This document shows positions 34,511 through 43,780 of a stretch of 64,000 bases of DNA, piece after piece. Numbering within the stretch: position 1 is the stretch's first letter; each line of letters begins with the position of its first letter. The notes under the pieces were generated by a model. That model was not told where the DNA came from and did not search any database. It saw only the letters and a list, made by a program, of their open reading frames with translations. The stretch is taken from contig NZ_JANJUE010000061.1 of the NCBI RefSeq assembly GCF_024710765.1, forward strand, positions 1-64,000. The letters are read 5' to 3'. This DNA comes from Pseudoxanthomonas sp. GTDB taxonomy: Bacteria > Pseudomonadota > Gammaproteobacteria > Xanthomonadales > Xanthomonadaceae. The translations under genes were made by a program, and so were the position numbers.

Positions 34511-35404
34511 TCAACCGGGGCGGGCCAGCAGGTCGCGCAGCGCGTCTTCCAGTTCCGGGAAACGGAAGCGGAAACCTTCCACCAGCGCATGCATGGGGAT
34601 CACGCGCTGGCCGGTGAGCATCAGTTGCGCGGCTTCGCCCAGCGCCAGCCGCAGCAGCGGGGTAGGCACCGGCAACAGCGCGGGCCGATGCAGGACCCGG
34701 CCCAGGCGGCGCGCGAAGTCGCGGTTGCGCACCGGTTCGGGTGCGGTGCCGTTGTAGGCGCCGCCGGCGGATTCCTGTTCCAGCAGCCACACGATCAGGG
34801 ACACCAGATCCTCGCGATGGATCCAGCTCATCCATTGGCGGCCGTCGCCCATCGGCCCGCCCAGCCCCCAGCGGAATGGCGGCAGCATTTTCCCCAGCGC
34901 GCCACCGTCCGCGCCCAGCACGATGCCGGTGCGCAGGCGACACACCCGCAGGCCCAGATCCTCGGCCTGCATGGCCGCGTATTCCCAATCCCGGCAAAGG
35001 GTGGCGGCGAAGTCGTCGCCGGGCACGGTCGATTCGTCCAGCAGGACGTCGTCGTGCGGGCCGTAGTAGCCGATCGCCGACCCGGACACCAGCACGTGCG
35101 GCCGCCGCAGCTGCGGCGTCATCCAGCGGATCAGCTTGGCGGTGGTGCCCAGGCGCGAATCGCGGATGAGCTGCTTCTGGCGCACGTTCCAGCGCCGCCC
35201 CACCAGGGGTTCGCCGGCCAGGTTGACCACCGCCTCGATTTCGCCCGCCTCGGCCAGGTCTTCGATGACCGCCACCCCGGGCAGGCGCTGCCGGGCCAGG
35301 GCCGGCCGGCGCGACCAGACGGTCAGGCGATGGCCGCCCGCCAGCAGGCGGGCACACAGGGCGCGGCCGATGAATCCGGTGCCGCCGGTAAGCAGGATGC
35401 GCAT
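34511..35404 (-). CDS. TIGR01777-family epimerase (YfcH-like)
   Basis: A 297-residue atypical SDR. LLTGGTGFIGRALCARLLAG is the NAD(P) loop; VVNLAGEPLVGRRWN and QLIRDSRLGTT are diagnostic of TIGR01777; VSGSAIGYYG carries the active-site region, and DWEYAAMQAEDLGLRVCRLR follows. The DUF1731 C-terminal domain (PTPLLRLALGEAAQLMLTGQ, then FRFPELEDALRDLL) is complete. Cytoplasmic; substrate unknown. It ends convergent to the TonB receptor. Confidence 0.92.
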   Translation of the reverse strand: MRILLTGGTGFIGRALCARLLAGGHRLTVWSRRPALARQRLPGVAVIEDLAEAGEIEAVVNLAGEPLVGRRWNVRQKQLIRDSRLGTTAKLIRWMTPQLRRPHVLVSGSAIGYYGPHDDVLLDESTVPGDDFAATLCRDWEYAAMQAEDLGLRVCRLRTGIVLGADGGALGKMLPPFRWGLGGPMGDGRQWMSWIHREDLVSLIVWLLEQESAGGAYNGTAPEPVRNRDFARRLGRVLHRPALLPVPTPLLRLALGEAAQLMLTGQRVIPMHALVEGFRFRFPELEDALRDLLARPG

Positions 35405-35499
35405 GCGGTTGGGGCGAGATGGGGACCTCCAGCCTACGCCCGGAGGCGTGTTCCGCCCGTGGAAAGCACCGTGCGCTCGGCTTCCGCGCTCCGGGCGAC

Positions 35500-35505
35500 T
35501 AAAAT
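35500..35505 (+). promoter_or_regulatory. Putative -10 (TAAAAT) of the hydrolase at 35512
   Basis: TAAAAT ends 6 nt before the ATG at 35512, with no ribosome binding site between. This is the clearest of several leaderless-looking starts in this window. Confidence 0.5.
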
Positions 35506-35511
35506 TCGCGC

Positions 35512-36219
35512 ATGTCCGATTTGCCCCCGCGCCTTCCCGTCCTGCTGCTCCCCGGCCTGCTGTGCGATGCGCGGTTGTGGCGGGACCAGGTGGCCGGCCT
35601 GGCCGATATCGCCGAGGTCGCGGTGCCGGATTTGACCCGGGACGACAGCGTCGGCGCGCTGGCCGCGCGCGTGCTGGCGGACGCGCCTGAGCGGTTCGCG
35701 CTGGGTGCGCTGTCGATGGGCGGCTACGTGGCCTTCGAAATCCTGCGCCAGGCGCCGCAGCGGGTCACCCGGCTGGCGCTGCTGGCGACCAGCGCGCGCG
35801 CCGATCCGCCCAAGCGGGCGGCGGTGCGCCGGGCCAGCCTGGCGATGGCCGAACGCGGCCGTTTCGCCGGCGTCACCCGCAAGCTGCTGCCGCAGCTGGT
35901 GCACGCCAGCCAGGTCGACACGCCGGTGGGCGAGGAGGTGATGGCGATGGCCGAACGGGTCGGCCGCGACGCCTTCCTGCGCCAGCAGCGCGCGATCCTG
36001 GAACGCCCCGATTCGCTGCCGCTGCTGCCGGCACTGGCGATGCCGACGGTGATTGGCGTCGGCGACGACGACCGCATGACCGCGCCGGAGGAATCGCGGA
36101 TCCTGCGCGACGGCATCGCCGGAGCGCGGCTGCATGTATTCACCGGATGCGGACACCTGCCGCCGATGGAAAAACCGCAGGAAACCACGGAATTGCTGCG
36201 TGCCTGGCTGACCGCCTGA
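35512..36219 (+). CDS. Alpha/beta hydrolase
   Basis: A 235-residue cytoplasmic hydrolase. PVLLLPGLLCDARLWRDQVA forms the oxyanion region, the nucleophile Ser is in FALGALSMGGYVAFEIL near residue 70, the acid is in VGDDDRMTAPEES near 182, and the His in GCGHLPPMEKPQE near 213. This is a compact family of about 230 residues related to 3-oxoadipate enol-lactonase-like enzymes. Its real substrate is unknown. Leaderless start probable. Confidence 0.88.
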   Translation: MSDLPPRLPVLLLPGLLCDARLWRDQVAGLADIAEVAVPDLTRDDSVGALAARVLADAPERFALGALSMGGYVAFEILRQAPQRVTRLALLATSARADPPKRAAVRRASLAMAERGRFAGVTRKLLPQLVHASQVDTPVGEEVMAMAERVGRDAFLRQQRAILERPDSLPLLPALAMPTVIGVGDDDRMTAPEESRILRDGIAGARLHVFTGCGHLPPMEKPQETTELLRAWLTA

Positions 36220-36264
36220 GCCGCGTTCCCTCCACCCCCTCACTTTCGAAACTCAGGAGCATTT

Positions 36265-37167
36265 ATGGAACTGGCAATGATCGGCTTGGGCCGCATGGGC
36301 GCCAACATGGCCGAACGCCTGACCCGCGGCGGACACCGCGTGCACGGCTACGACCCCGGCGAACCGGCGCGCCGGCAGGCGGCCGAACGTGGAATCGCCA
36401 TTGCCGAGTCGCTGCAGGCGGCGGTCGCCGCGTTGCCGTCGCCGCGCATCGTCTGGGTGATGGTGCCGGCCGGCGTGGTCGATGACACCCTGGACGCGCT
36501 GTTGCCGCTGCTGGCGGCCGGTGACACCGTCATCGACGGCGGCAACTCCAACTACAAGGAAACCATGCGCCGCGGCGCGCGCCTGGCCGAGGCCGGCGTG
36601 CACTACGTGGACAGCGGCACCAGCGGCGGCGTATGGGGCCTGGCCGAAGGCTACAGCCTGATGATCGGCGGCGACGCCGGCGCGGTGGAAGCGCTGCGCC
36701 CGGTGTTCGAGACCCTCGCGCCGGCCGCCGATCGCGGCTGGGGCCATGTCGGCCCGTCCGGCGCCGGCCACTTCACCAAGATGATCCACAACGGCATCGA
36801 GTACGGAATGATGCAGGCCTTCGCCGAAGGCTTCGCCATCCTGGAACGCAAGGAAGCCTTCCACATCGATCTGCAGCAGGTCGCCGAGATCTGGCGTCAC
36901 GGCAGCGTGGTGCGGTCCTGGTTGCTGGACCTGACCTCCGATGCGCTGAAGAAGAATCCGACCCTGGCCGGCATCGCGCCCTACGTCGAGGATTCGGGCG
37001 AAGGTCGCTGGACGGTCGCCGAGGCGATCGACCTGGACGTGTCCGCGCCGGTGATCACGATGTCGTTGCTGGAACGCCTGCGTTCGCGCGAGGACGATTC
37101 GTTCGCCGACAAGCTGCTGGCGGCGATGCGCAACGAGTTCGGCGGCCATCGCATCAAGCAGGGCTGA
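36265..37167 (+). CDS. gnd: 6-phosphogluconate dehydrogenase, decarboxylating (short GndA/YqeC type)
   Basis: A 300-residue enzyme. MELAMIGLGRMGANMAERL is the dinucleotide fold, DGGNSNYKETMRRG near residue 92 is the 6PGDH substrate loop, SGTSGGVWGLAEGYSLMIGG near 117 follows, and HVGPSGAGHFTKMIHNGIEY near 163 carries the catalytic Lys and the Asn. The short length is typical of the NAD-preferring type that lacks the long C-terminal domain. It oxidises 6-phosphogluconate to ribulose 5-phosphate. AGGAG precedes the ATG. A GC-rich hairpin follows the gene. Confidence 0.95.
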   Translation: MELAMIGLGRMGANMAERLTRGGHRVHGYDPGEPARRQAAERGIAIAESLQAAVAALPSPRIVWVMVPAGVVDDTLDALLPLLAAGDTVIDGGNSNYKETMRRGARLAEAGVHYVDSGTSGGVWGLAEGYSLMIGGDAGAVEALRPVFETLAPAADRGWGHVGPSGAGHFTKMIHNGIEYGMMQAFAEGFAILERKEAFHIDLQQVAEIWRHGSVVRSWLLDLTSDALKKNPTLAGIAPYVEDSGEGRWTVAEAIDLDVSAPVITMSLLERLRSREDDSFADKLLAAMRNEFGGHRIKQG

Positions 37168-37173
37168 GCGCGC

Positions 37174-37203
37174 GTGGCGGCGGGCCGGTAACGCCGCCGC
37201 CAC
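37174..37203 (+). terminator. Hairpin after gnd
   Basis: GTGGCGGCG and CGCCGCCAC (9 bp) enclose a 12-nt loop, 7 nt after the gnd stop. No T-run follows, so termination would depend on Rho or the hairpin may protect the mRNA end. Confidence 0.4.
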
Positions 37204-37270
37204 ATCGCCATGACCCGCGCTTAGCGTCCGCGCTGCTAGCGTCGCGTTTTCCCCCGAAGGAGCCCGGATC

Positions 37271-37948
37271 ATGAAGATCCTGATGGTGTTGACCTCGCAC
37301 GACCAGTTGGGCGAAACCGGCAAGAAGACCGGTTTCTGGCTGGAGGAGTTCGCCGCGCCGTACTACGTGTTCAAGGACGCCGGCGCGGACGTCGTGCTGG
37401 CCTCGCCGCGCGGCGGCCAGCCGCCGCTGGATCCGAAGAGCGATGCCGCCGACGCGCAAACCCCGGCGACGGTGCGCTTCAACAACGACACCACCGCCAT
37501 CGCCGAGCTGGCGCTGACGCGCCCACTGGCCGAGGTGCTGGACGAGGACGTGGACGCGGTGTTCTATCCCGGCGGACACGGACCATTGTGGGACCTGGCC
37601 GAGGATGCGGATTCAATCCGCCTGATCGAAAACCATTTCGCCGCCGGCCGGCCGATCGCCGCGGTGTGCCACGGGCCGGCGGTGCTGCGGCATGCGCAGG
37701 GCACGCTCAGCCAGCCACTGGTCAAGGACAAGCGGCTCACCGGGTTCACCAATGCCGAGGAAGCGGCGGTGGAACTCACCAACGTGGTGCCGTTCCTGCT
37801 GGAGGACGAACTGAAGGCCAAGGGTGCGAAGTTCGAGGCCGGCCCGCTGTTCCAGCCGCACGTGGTCGTGGATGGCAAGCTGGTCACCGGCCAGAATCCC
37901 GCATCCTCCGAACCGGCCGCGCGCGCGCTGCTCGAACTGATCGAATGA
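37271..37948 (+). CDS. DJ-1/PfpI-family type 1 glutamine-amidotransferase-like protein
   Basis: A 225-residue protein. MKILMVLTSHDQLGETGKKT with FWLEEFAAPYYVFKDAGADV is the Hsp31-like opening, VFYPGGHGPLWDL near residue 98 forms the oxyanion segment, and the nucleophile Cys is in IAAVCHGPAVLRHA near 136 followed by His. Relatives act as glyoxalase III, deglycase or chaperone. The tail ends LVTGQNPASSEPAARALLEL, as in the family. AAGGAG precedes the ATG. Confidence 0.9.
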   Translation: MKILMVLTSHDQLGETGKKTGFWLEEFAAPYYVFKDAGADVVLASPRGGQPPLDPKSDAADAQTPATVRFNNDTTAIAELALTRPLAEVLDEDVDAVFYPGGHGPLWDLAEDADSIRLIENHFAAGRPIAAVCHGPAVLRHAQGTLSQPLVKDKRLTGFTNAEEAAVELTNVVPFLLEDELKAKGAKFEAGPLFQPHVVVDGKLVTGQNPASSEPAARALLELIE

Positions 37949-38020
37949 ATTCCGGCGACCTTCACGGCTGCTTATCGCCCCGGCGCTAGAGTGGGGCCGT
38001 CCCTCCCTGGAGCGACGGCC

Positions 38021-38308
38021 ATGATTGAAGTACCGCAGACGTTGTACACGCGGCAGGCCGACATCGACCGGCTCGAGGCGATGGTGCAGGCGCTGCCGGA
38101 CGAAGCGGTGGTGGAACTGCGCCTGGTCGATGGCGGCACGCTGACCGGCACCATTTCCACGCGCCCGAGCGTGCAGGTATTCCGCGACGCCGACGGCATG
38201 GAAGGTTTCAACGCGGTGGTGCGGCTGGACGACCAGCGCGATCCCGCGCACGCGCACTACCTGTGGATGGACCGGATCCGCGAGATCGTCCAGATCGGTT
38301 CGGCCTGA
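38021..38308 (+). CDS. DUF3247-family protein
   Basis: A 95-residue acidic protein. [20 protein letters not shown] is an N-terminal helix, then [30 protein letters not shown] and a long strand, ending [14 protein letters not shown]. The beta-rich core with a [10 protein letters not shown] turn looks Sm-like. DUF3247 is known mainly from xanthomonads, which supports the assignment of the host. Function unknown. TGGAGCG lies before the ATG. It is 14 nt before the zinc-ribbon gene, probably one operon. Confidence 0.88.
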   Translation: MIEVPQTLYTRQADIDRLEAMVQALPDEAVVELRLVDGGTLTGTISTRPSVQVFRDADGMEGFNAVVRLDDQRDPAHAHYLWMDRIREIVQIGSA

Positions 38309-38322
38309 GCCGGTTCGCCCGC

Positions 38323-38517
38323 ATGCCGCAACTTCCATCCACCGACATCGCCTGTCCCTACTGCGGCGAGCTGATCACGCTGTTCGTCGACGAATCGGCG
38401 GGCGAGCAGGATTACATCGAGGACTGCCAGGTGTGCTGCCGGCCAATCGAGATTCGCGTCGGCATCGACGAGGACGGCGTGCCGGCGGTGGCGGTGCGGC
38501 GCCAGGACGATACCTGA
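38323..38517 (+). CDS. CPXCG-motif zinc-ribbon protein
   Basis: A 64-residue protein. [20 protein letters not shown] followed by [17 protein letters not shown] provides two CxxC knuckles for one zinc. This CPXCG family is small, cytoplasmic and of unknown role. It is close behind the DUF3247 gene. Confidence 0.9.
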   Translation: MPQLPSTDIACPYCGELITLFVDESAGEQDYIEDCQVCCRPIEIRVGIDEDGVPAVAVRRQDDT

Positions 38518-38584
38518 GCCGGCCTTGACGCGGCGTTCGCCCGCGGCGATCCAGTATGCGGCGTCTTTTCCGAGGAGCGCGGCC

Positions 38585-39889
38585 ATGTGCATCCGGAAGA
38601 TCCTGGGCGGAGCCCTGTTGCTGCTGGCCACGGCATGCACGCCCGGCGCCGCGCAGCAGACGAGCGAAATCGGACCGAACCCGCGCTTGCCGGCGCCGCA
38701 GAAGCGCTGGCTTCCGACGGTGAACATCGCGCCGGCGGTCGGTTGGCCGGAAGGCGCGACGCCAGCCGCGGCCGAGGGACTGGCCGTGCAGGCATTCGCC
38801 CGTGGCCTGGATCATCCACGCTGGCTGTACGTGCTGCCCAACGGCGACGTGCTGGTGGCGGAGACCAATGCACCACCCAAGCCCGGCGAAAAGGGCGGAC
38901 TGCGCAACTGGTTCATGAAGCGGACGATGGCCAAGGCCGGCGCCGGCGTGCCCAGTGCCAACCGCATCACCCTGCTGCGCGATGCCGATGGCGATGGCAT
39001 CGCCGAAACCCGGCACGTACTGCTTTCGGATCTGTTCTCGCCGTTCGGCATGGCGCTGGTCGGCGACCAGCTCTACGTCGCCAATGCCGATGCGGTGGTG
39101 CGCGTCCCGTACCGCACGGGACAGACCCGCATCGACGCCAGGCCGGTGAAGGTGACGGATCTGCCCGGCGGCCCCATCAATCACCATTGGACCAAGAGCC
39201 TGGTCGCCAGCGCCGATGGACGGACGCTGTACGTGGGCGTGGGCTCCAACAGCAACGTCGGCGAGAACGGCATGGCGAATGAAACCGATCGCGCCGCGGT
39301 GCTGGCGATCGATATCGCCAGCGGACAGCGGCGGATGTACGCGTCCGGCCTGCGCAATCCGGTCGGACTGGCCTTTGAACCCGGCACCGGCGCGTTGTGG
39401 GTGGTGGTGAACGAGCGCGACGAAATCGGCGATCAACTGGTGCCGGACTACCTGACCCGCGTCCGCGAAGGCGCGTTCTACGGTTGGCCCTACAGTTACT
39501 ACGGCGCGCACGTGGATGCGCGGGTGAAGCCACAGGAACCGGCGCGGGTGGCGCGGGCGATCGCGCCGGATTACGCGCTTGGCGCGCATGTCGCCGCGCT
39601 CGGTCTTGCGTTCGCGCGGGGCGACGCACTGCCGGAGCGCTTCCGCGAAGGCGCCTTCATCGGCCTGCACGGTTCCTGGAATCGTTCCGAACCTTCCGGC
39701 TACAAGGTGGTGTTCGTGCCGTTCGCGCACGGCCAGCCGGCGGGCTCGCCGATTGATTTGTTGAGCGGCTTCCTCGACGCCGATGGCAACGCGCGCGGAC
39801 GACCGGTCGGCGTGGCATTCGATCGCACGGGCGCACTGCTGGTGGCGGACGACGTGGGCAACGTCGTCTGGCGGGTCGCGCCACGCTGA
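38585..39889 (+). CDS. PQQ-dependent sugar (sorbosone-type) dehydrogenase lipoprotein
   Basis: A 434-residue protein with a lipobox ([11 protein letters not shown], Cys near residue 19), so it is lipid-anchored in the periplasm. The six-bladed soluble GDH-like propeller is seen in [75 protein letters not shown] and [15 protein letters not shown]. Family members oxidise aldoses or sorbosone with PQQ and Ca, although many orphans have no proven substrate. GAGGAG precedes the ATG at 38585. Confidence 0.88.
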   Translation: MCIRKILGGALLLLATACTPGAAQQTSEIGPNPRLPAPQKRWLPTVNIAPAVGWPEGATPAAAEGLAVQAFARGLDHPRWLYVLPNGDVLVAETNAPPKPGEKGGLRNWFMKRTMAKAGAGVPSANRITLLRDADGDGIAETRHVLLSDLFSPFGMALVGDQLYVANADAVVRVPYRTGQTRIDARPVKVTDLPGGPINHHWTKSLVASADGRTLYVGVGSNSNVGENGMANETDRAAVLAIDIASGQRRMYASGLRNPVGLAFEPGTGALWVVVNERDEIGDQLVPDYLTRVREGAFYGWPYSYYGAHVDARVKPQEPARVARAIAPDYALGAHVAALGLAFARGDALPERFREGAFIGLHGSWNRSEPSGYKVVFVPFAHGQPAGSPIDLLSGFLDADGNARGRPVGVAFDRTGALLVADDVGNVVWRVAPR

Positions 39890-39960
39890 GGATGTAAGCG
39901 CAATGACAGTCCGCCGGGCGTATGCTCCCGTCGTCCCACATCCTGGGGAGGGGAGGGCAT

Positions 39961-40398
39961 ATGAACGGCACCATGGAGATTCCGCGTTCCAAGGGATTCT
40001 GGCTGGTGGCCATCATCGCGCTGGTCTGGAATCTGCTCGGCGTGGCGATGTTCTGGATGCAGGTCAACATGGGCGCCGAGGCCTTGGCGCGGATGACCGA
40101 GGCGCAACGGCAGGTCTACGAGGCCACACCGGCCTGGCTCAACGTAGCGTTCGCGATCGCCGTGTTCGGTGGCGTGCTCGGTGCATTGGGCATGCTGATG
40201 GGAAAGCGCTGGGCGGTGACGATGTTCTTCGTCTCCTTGCTGGCACTGCTGGTGCAGATGATCGGCGCCTACCTGGTCACGCCGGCCTGGGACGCCTACG
40301 GCCCCGCGGGACTGGTGATGCCGGTGGTGCTGATCCTCATCGCGCTGCTGTTCTGGCGCTACGCGCAGAAGTGCGTGGTGCGGGGCTGGCTGGTGTAG
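39961..40398 (+). CDS. Hypothetical four-helix membrane protein
   Basis: A 145-residue protein with helices at about residues 12-32 (GFWLVAIIALVWNLLGVAMF), 62-80 (NVAFAIAVFGGVLGALGMLM), 85-105 (AVTMFFVSLLALLVQMIGAY) and 118-135. MTEAQRQVYEATPAWLN lies in the loop. This combination is a common conserved membrane family sometimes labelled sugar transporter without proof. A GGGGAGGGGAGGG stretch lies just before the ATG. Confidence 0.75.
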   Translation: MNGTMEIPRSKGFWLVAIIALVWNLLGVAMFWMQVNMGAEALARMTEAQRQVYEATPAWLNVAFAIAVFGGVLGALGMLMGKRWAVTMFFVSLLALLVQMIGAYLVTPAWDAYGPAGLVMPVVLILIALLFWRYAQKCVVRGWLV

Positions 40399-40427
40399 GG
40401 AAGAACAGGAGCGAATCCCCCTCAATC

Positions 40428-40698
40428 CCCCTTTTGCAAAAGGGGAGGTAAAAGCCATGTACGAAGCAGCCCCCTTTTGTAAAGGTGGCGGTAAAAGCCG
40501 ATGCACGAAACAGCCCCCTTTGCAAAAGGGGGCGGGCATCTGCGTAGCAGATGACGGGGGATTTGCTCCTGGCGCGAAAAGCAAATCCCCCTCAGTCCCC
40601 CTTTGACCAGCCATTCGGCTGTTGAAAAGCGCTGCAAAGGGGGAGGCAGAAGCAGCATTCCCCGAATCCCGAATCCCGAATCCCGAATCCCGAATCCC
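40428..40698. repeat. Nest of inverted repeats and a 7-bp tandem repeat
   Basis: This fills the 305-base gap 40399-40703. Four copies of a CCCCCTTT(T)GCAAAAGGGGG-type dyad are seen: a perfect palindrome at 40428-40445, a degenerate one near 40474-40492, one near 40514-40532, and a split one near 40596-40644 whose arms CCCCCTTTG and CAAAGGGGG enclose about 30 bases. CATCTGC/GCAGATG form another hairpin at 40537-40553. Five exact GAATCCC units follow at 40664-40698. It contains no gene. Confidence 0.85.
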
Positions 40699-40703
40699 GG
40701 CCC

Positions 40704-42548
40704 TCAATCCACCTCGGCCACATCCAGCCCGATGAAGCCGCCGGATTGCCGGCGCCACAGCGCCGCATACAGACCGTCGCGCTGCAGCAACTCGTCGTGG
40801 CTGCCGGTTTCGATGATGCGGCCCTGATCCATCACCACCAGCCGGTCCAGCACGGCGATGGTGGACAGGCGATGGGCGATCGCGATGACGGTCTTGCCTT
40901 CCATCAGCGCGTACAGTTGTTCCTGGATGGCGGCCTCGACCTCCGAGTCCAGCGCCGACGTGGCCTCGTCCAGCACCAGGATCGGCGCGTCCTTCAGCAG
41001 CACGCGCGCGATCGCCACGCGCTGGCGCTGGCCGCCGGACAGCTTCACCCCGCGCTCGCCGACGTGGGTGTCATAGCCGCTGCGGCCCTTGGCATCGGTC
41101 AGGGTGCGGATGAATTCGTCGGCATGCGCGCGCCGCGAGGCTTCGACGATCTGCGCCTCGCTCGCGTCGGGCCGGCCATAGCGGATGTTGTCGCGGATGG
41201 AGCGGTGCAGCAGGGAAGTGTCCTGGGTGACCATGCCGACATTGCGGCGCAGCGACTCCTGCCGGACGCCGGCAATGTCCTGGCCATCGACCAGGATCCG
41301 CCCGCCTTCCAGGTCGTAGAAGCGCAGCAGCAGGTTGACCAGGGTCGACTTGCCGGCGCCCGAGCGACCGACGATGCCGACCTTCTCGCCGGGACGGATG
41401 ACCAGCGACAGATCCTCGATGACCTTGGACTGGCGGCCGTAGTGGAACTGCAGGTGCTCGAAACGGATTTCGCCGCGGCTGACTTCCAGATCGCGCGCGC
41501 CGTCGCCATCGGTGATCGCCAGCGGCTGGGCGATCGTGTTCATGCCGTCCTCGACCGTGCCGATGTTCTCGAACAGGCTGGCGACCTCCCACAGGATCCA
41601 ATCCGACATCGAGCGGATGCGCATCACCAGCGCGATGGCGACCGCGATCGCGCCCAGCGAAATCGACCCCTGAAGCCAGGCCATCACCGCCAGGCCGCCG
41701 ACGCCGGCCAGCAACAGCGCGTTGATGCTGTGCAGGCTGACGGTCAGCTGGGTGACCAGGCGCATCTGCCGGTGCACGGTAACCATGAACTCGTCCATCG
41801 CGTCGCGCGCATAGTCCTGTTCGCGCATGGTGTGGGCGAACAGCTTGATGGTCTGGATGTTGGTGTAGCTGTCGACGATCCGGCCGGTCATCTGCGCGCG
41901 GGCGTCGGACTGGGCCATCGATACCCGCTGCAGGCGCGGGACGAACCAGAACAGGATGACCAGGTAGCCGACCAGCCACAGCGCCAGGGGCAGGATCAGG
42001 CGCAGGTCCGCGCGCCCGACCAGGATCACCGTGCCGACGAAGTAGACGAGGACGTAGACGAACACGTCCATCAGCTTCATCACCGTCTCGCGGATCGCCA
42101 GCGCGGTCTGCATGACCTTCTGCGAGATGCGGCCGGCGAACTCATCCTGGAAGAACGACACGCTCTGCCGCAGCAGGTAGCGGTGCGACAGCCAGCGGGC
42201 GATCATCGGATAGTTGCCGAAGATGGTCTGGTGGATGACCAGCGATTGCACCAGCACCAGCAGCGGGTACGCCACCACCACCAGCGCGCCCATCCACAGC
42301 AGGGTGGAGCCGTGGGTGGCCAGGAAGGTCGCGCGGTCGGCGCTGCCGAGCCAGTCGACCAGATCGCCCATGAAATCGAAGAACAGGATTTCAAGCGCCG
42401 AGATGGTGCCGGTCAGCACCGACATCAGCAGCAGCCACGGCAACAGCGGCCGCGAGTAGTGCAGCAGGAATGCGAACAGCTTGCGCGGCGGCGTGGCGGG
42501 CTCGCCGGCGGGGTAGGGATCAATCCGCTTTTCGAAGAATCGGAACAT
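40704..42548 (-). CDS. ABC exporter, fused permease and ATPase (MsbA-like)
   Basis: A 614-residue half-transporter. Six membrane helices occupy about residues 35-320. The nucleotide-binding domain has Walker [19 protein letters not shown] near 395-412, Q-loop [12 protein letters not shown], signature [16 protein letters not shown] and Walker [15 protein letters not shown] followed by the H-loop IAHRLSTIA. It should dimerise and export a lipid, drug or peptide. The true MsbA usually sits with lpxK, which is absent, so this is a general exporter. The repeat nest lies behind its stop. Confidence 0.93.
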   Translation of the reverse strand: MFRFFEKRIDPYPAGEPATPPRKLFAFLLHYSRPLLPWLLLMSVLTGTISALEILFFDFMGDLVDWLGSADRATFLATHGSTLLWMGALVVVAYPLLVLVQSLVIHQTIFGNYPMIARWLSHRYLLRQSVSFFQDEFAGRISQKVMQTALAIRETVMKLMDVFVYVLVYFVGTVILVGRADLRLILPLALWLVGYLVILFWFVPRLQRVSMAQSDARAQMTGRIVDSYTNIQTIKLFAHTMREQDYARDAMDEFMVTVHRQMRLVTQLTVSLHSINALLLAGVGGLAVMAWLQGSISLGAIAVAIALVMRIRSMSDWILWEVASLFENIGTVEDGMNTIAQPLAITDGDGARDLEVSRGEIRFEHLQFHYGRQSKVIEDLSLVIRPGEKVGIVGRSGAGKSTLVNLLLRFYDLEGGRILVDGQDIAGVRQESLRRNVGMVTQDTSLLHRSIRDNIRYGRPDASEAQIVEASRRAHADEFIRTLTDAKGRSGYDTHVGERGVKLSGGQRQRVAIARVLLKDAPILVLDEATSALDSEVEAAIQEQLYALMEGKTVIAIAHRLSTIAVLDRLVVMDQGRIIETGSHDELLQRDGLYAALWRRQSGGFIGLDVAEVD

Positions 42549-42622
42549 GGGTCGGGTCTTCCATGTGCAGGGGGCACGTCAGGGGGAGTGTCGGGCACGA
42601 CGCCATCGGCATCGCCGGACCG

Positions 42623-43195
42623 TCACCGCGCCGGATAGGGCCAGGCCGCGCGCGCCTGGCGCAGGGCATGGCCCAGCCAGGCCAACTGGTCGAGCATGGT
42701 GGAGGCGGCCTGCGCGCAGGCCGCCGCGTCGCGCGGCTGCCCGTCGGCGCCGAACCGATCCCACGCCATCGGAAACAATATCGAATTGCGCACCGTGCAG
42801 GCGTGCAGTCCGGAGAACACCTGGCGCAGTTGCTCCACCGCGCGCGAACCGCCACTGACGCCGCCATACGCGACGAACGCCACCGGCTTGGCCTGCCAAT
42901 GTTCCTGGACCGAATCGATCAGGAACTTCAGCGCCGCGGGATAGCCGTAATTGTACTCCGGCACCACCAGCAGGAAGGCATCGGCGCGCCAGATCCGCTG
43001 CTGCAGGTTCACCAGGTCGGGCGAGGGGGTCATCCCGTGCCGGTGCGGCAGATCCATCAGCGCCGGATCGACCACGTCCACGGTGTAGTCGCGGCGGCGG
43101 TCGATCTGGCCGCGGATCCAGTTGGCGACCACGTCGCAGAAGCGGCCTTCACGGTTGCTGCCATAGATCAGGGCCAGTTCGAGGGGAGGGGTCAT
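42623..43195 (-). CDS. NADPH-dependent FMN reductase, SoxR-box controlled
   Basis: A 190-residue flavodoxin-fold reductase. [20 protein letters not shown] is the FMN phosphate loop and [20 protein letters not shown] near residue 80 is the ring-contact signature; [20 protein letters not shown] near 108 is the second loop. Such enzymes reduce FMN or quinones with NADPH. It diverges from soxR, and its promoter contains a SoxR box. That suggests it is induced by redox-cycling agents, like the SoxR-linked oxidoreductases in other bacteria. No ribosome binding site is clear before the ATG at 43195. Confidence 0.9.
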   Translation of the reverse strand: MTPPLELALIYGSNREGRFCDVVANWIRGQIDRRRDYTVDVVDPALMDLPHRHGMTPSPDLVNLQQRIWRADAFLLVVPEYNYGYPAALKFLIDSVQEHWQAKPVAFVAYGGVSGGSRAVEQLRQVFSGLHACTVRNSILFPMAWDRFGADGQPRDAAACAQAASTMLDQLAWLGHALRQARAAWPYPAR

Positions 43196-43237
43196 GACGG
43201 AACAGGGACTTGCAGGGAGAGGCCGTCCAGGGTAAAA

Positions 43238-43255
43238 CCTCAATCAATATTGAGG
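43238..43255 (-). promoter_or_regulatory. SoxR box in the FMN reductase promoter
   Basis: CCTCAATCAATATTGAGG is an 18-bp site with perfect 7-bp arms (8 bp if the flanking A/T pair is counted), close to the known SoxR site CCTCAA-N6-TTGAGG. On the minus strand it sits in TTGACC-19 bp-TACCCT. The over-long 19-bp spacer is the MerR/SoxR class feature. It lies only 16 bp upstream of soxR, so autoregulation is possible. Confidence 0.85.
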
Positions 43256-43270
43256 TCAAGCGAGCGTGTC

Positions 43271-43753
43271 ATGTCCGCGCAAGCCAACCCGGCGATGGCA
43301 AGGAAAAAAAAGGCGAACGTCTGCATGGAACTGACCGTGGGCGAGGTGGCGGCGCGGGCCGGCGTGGCGGTGTCCACCCTGCATTTCTACGAGAGCAAGG
43401 GACTCATCCACAGTTGGCGCAATGCCGGCAACCAGCGCCGCTATCCGCGTGAAGTGCTGCGCCGGGTCGCGATCATCAAGGTGGCGCAGCGGACCGGGAT
43501 TCCGCTGGCCGAGATCCGTGACGCGCTGTCGTCGCTGCCGGAAGGGCGCACGCCCACCGCCGCGGACTGGCGCAAGCTGTCCGCGCGCTGGCAGGCGGAT
43601 CTGGACGACCGCATCGAACGCCTGACCCGCCTGCGCGATCACATGGACAGCTGCATCGGCTGTGGCTGCCTGTCGCTGAAGGTCTGTCCGCTGCGCAACC
43701 CGCTGGACGAACTGTCCGAGGAAGGCCCGGGACCCCGCCTGCTGGATCCCTGA
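43271..43753 (+). CDS. soxR: Redox-sensitive transcriptional activator SoxR
   Basis: A 160-residue MerR-family protein. The helix-turn-helix is [20 protein letters not shown] with [20 protein letters not shown] (residues 21-60), nearly identical in pattern to E. coli SoxR. The [2Fe-2S] cluster cysteines are Cys128, Cys131, Cys133 and Cys139 in [16 protein letters not shown] (CX2CXCX5C). Oxidation of the cluster by redox-cycling compounds or superoxide twists DNA and turns on target promoters. No soxS is seen, so as in pseudomonads it probably acts directly on effector genes (see 43238 and 53159). Confidence 0.96.
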   Translation: MSAQANPAMARKKKANVCMELTVGEVAARAGVAVSTLHFYESKGLIHSWRNAGNQRRYPREVLRRVAIIKVAQRTGIPLAEIRDALSSLPEGRTPTAADWRKLSARWQADLDDRIERLTRLRDHMDSCIGCGCLSLKVCPLRNPLDELSEEGPGPRLLDP

Positions 43754-43780
43754 GGCGAATCCAGGCGGAACGGTCCCGCC

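Noticed and set aside
40428-40698. CRISPR-like array
   Set aside because: The repeats are palindromic with unequal spacing, or 7-bp tandem without spacers; there are no regular repeats with unique spacers and no cas genes.
40704-42548. Calling the ABC exporter MsbA itself
   Set aside because: Neighbours lpxK, kdsB and exbD typical of the msbA locus in this family are absent, so only the general exporter family is supported.
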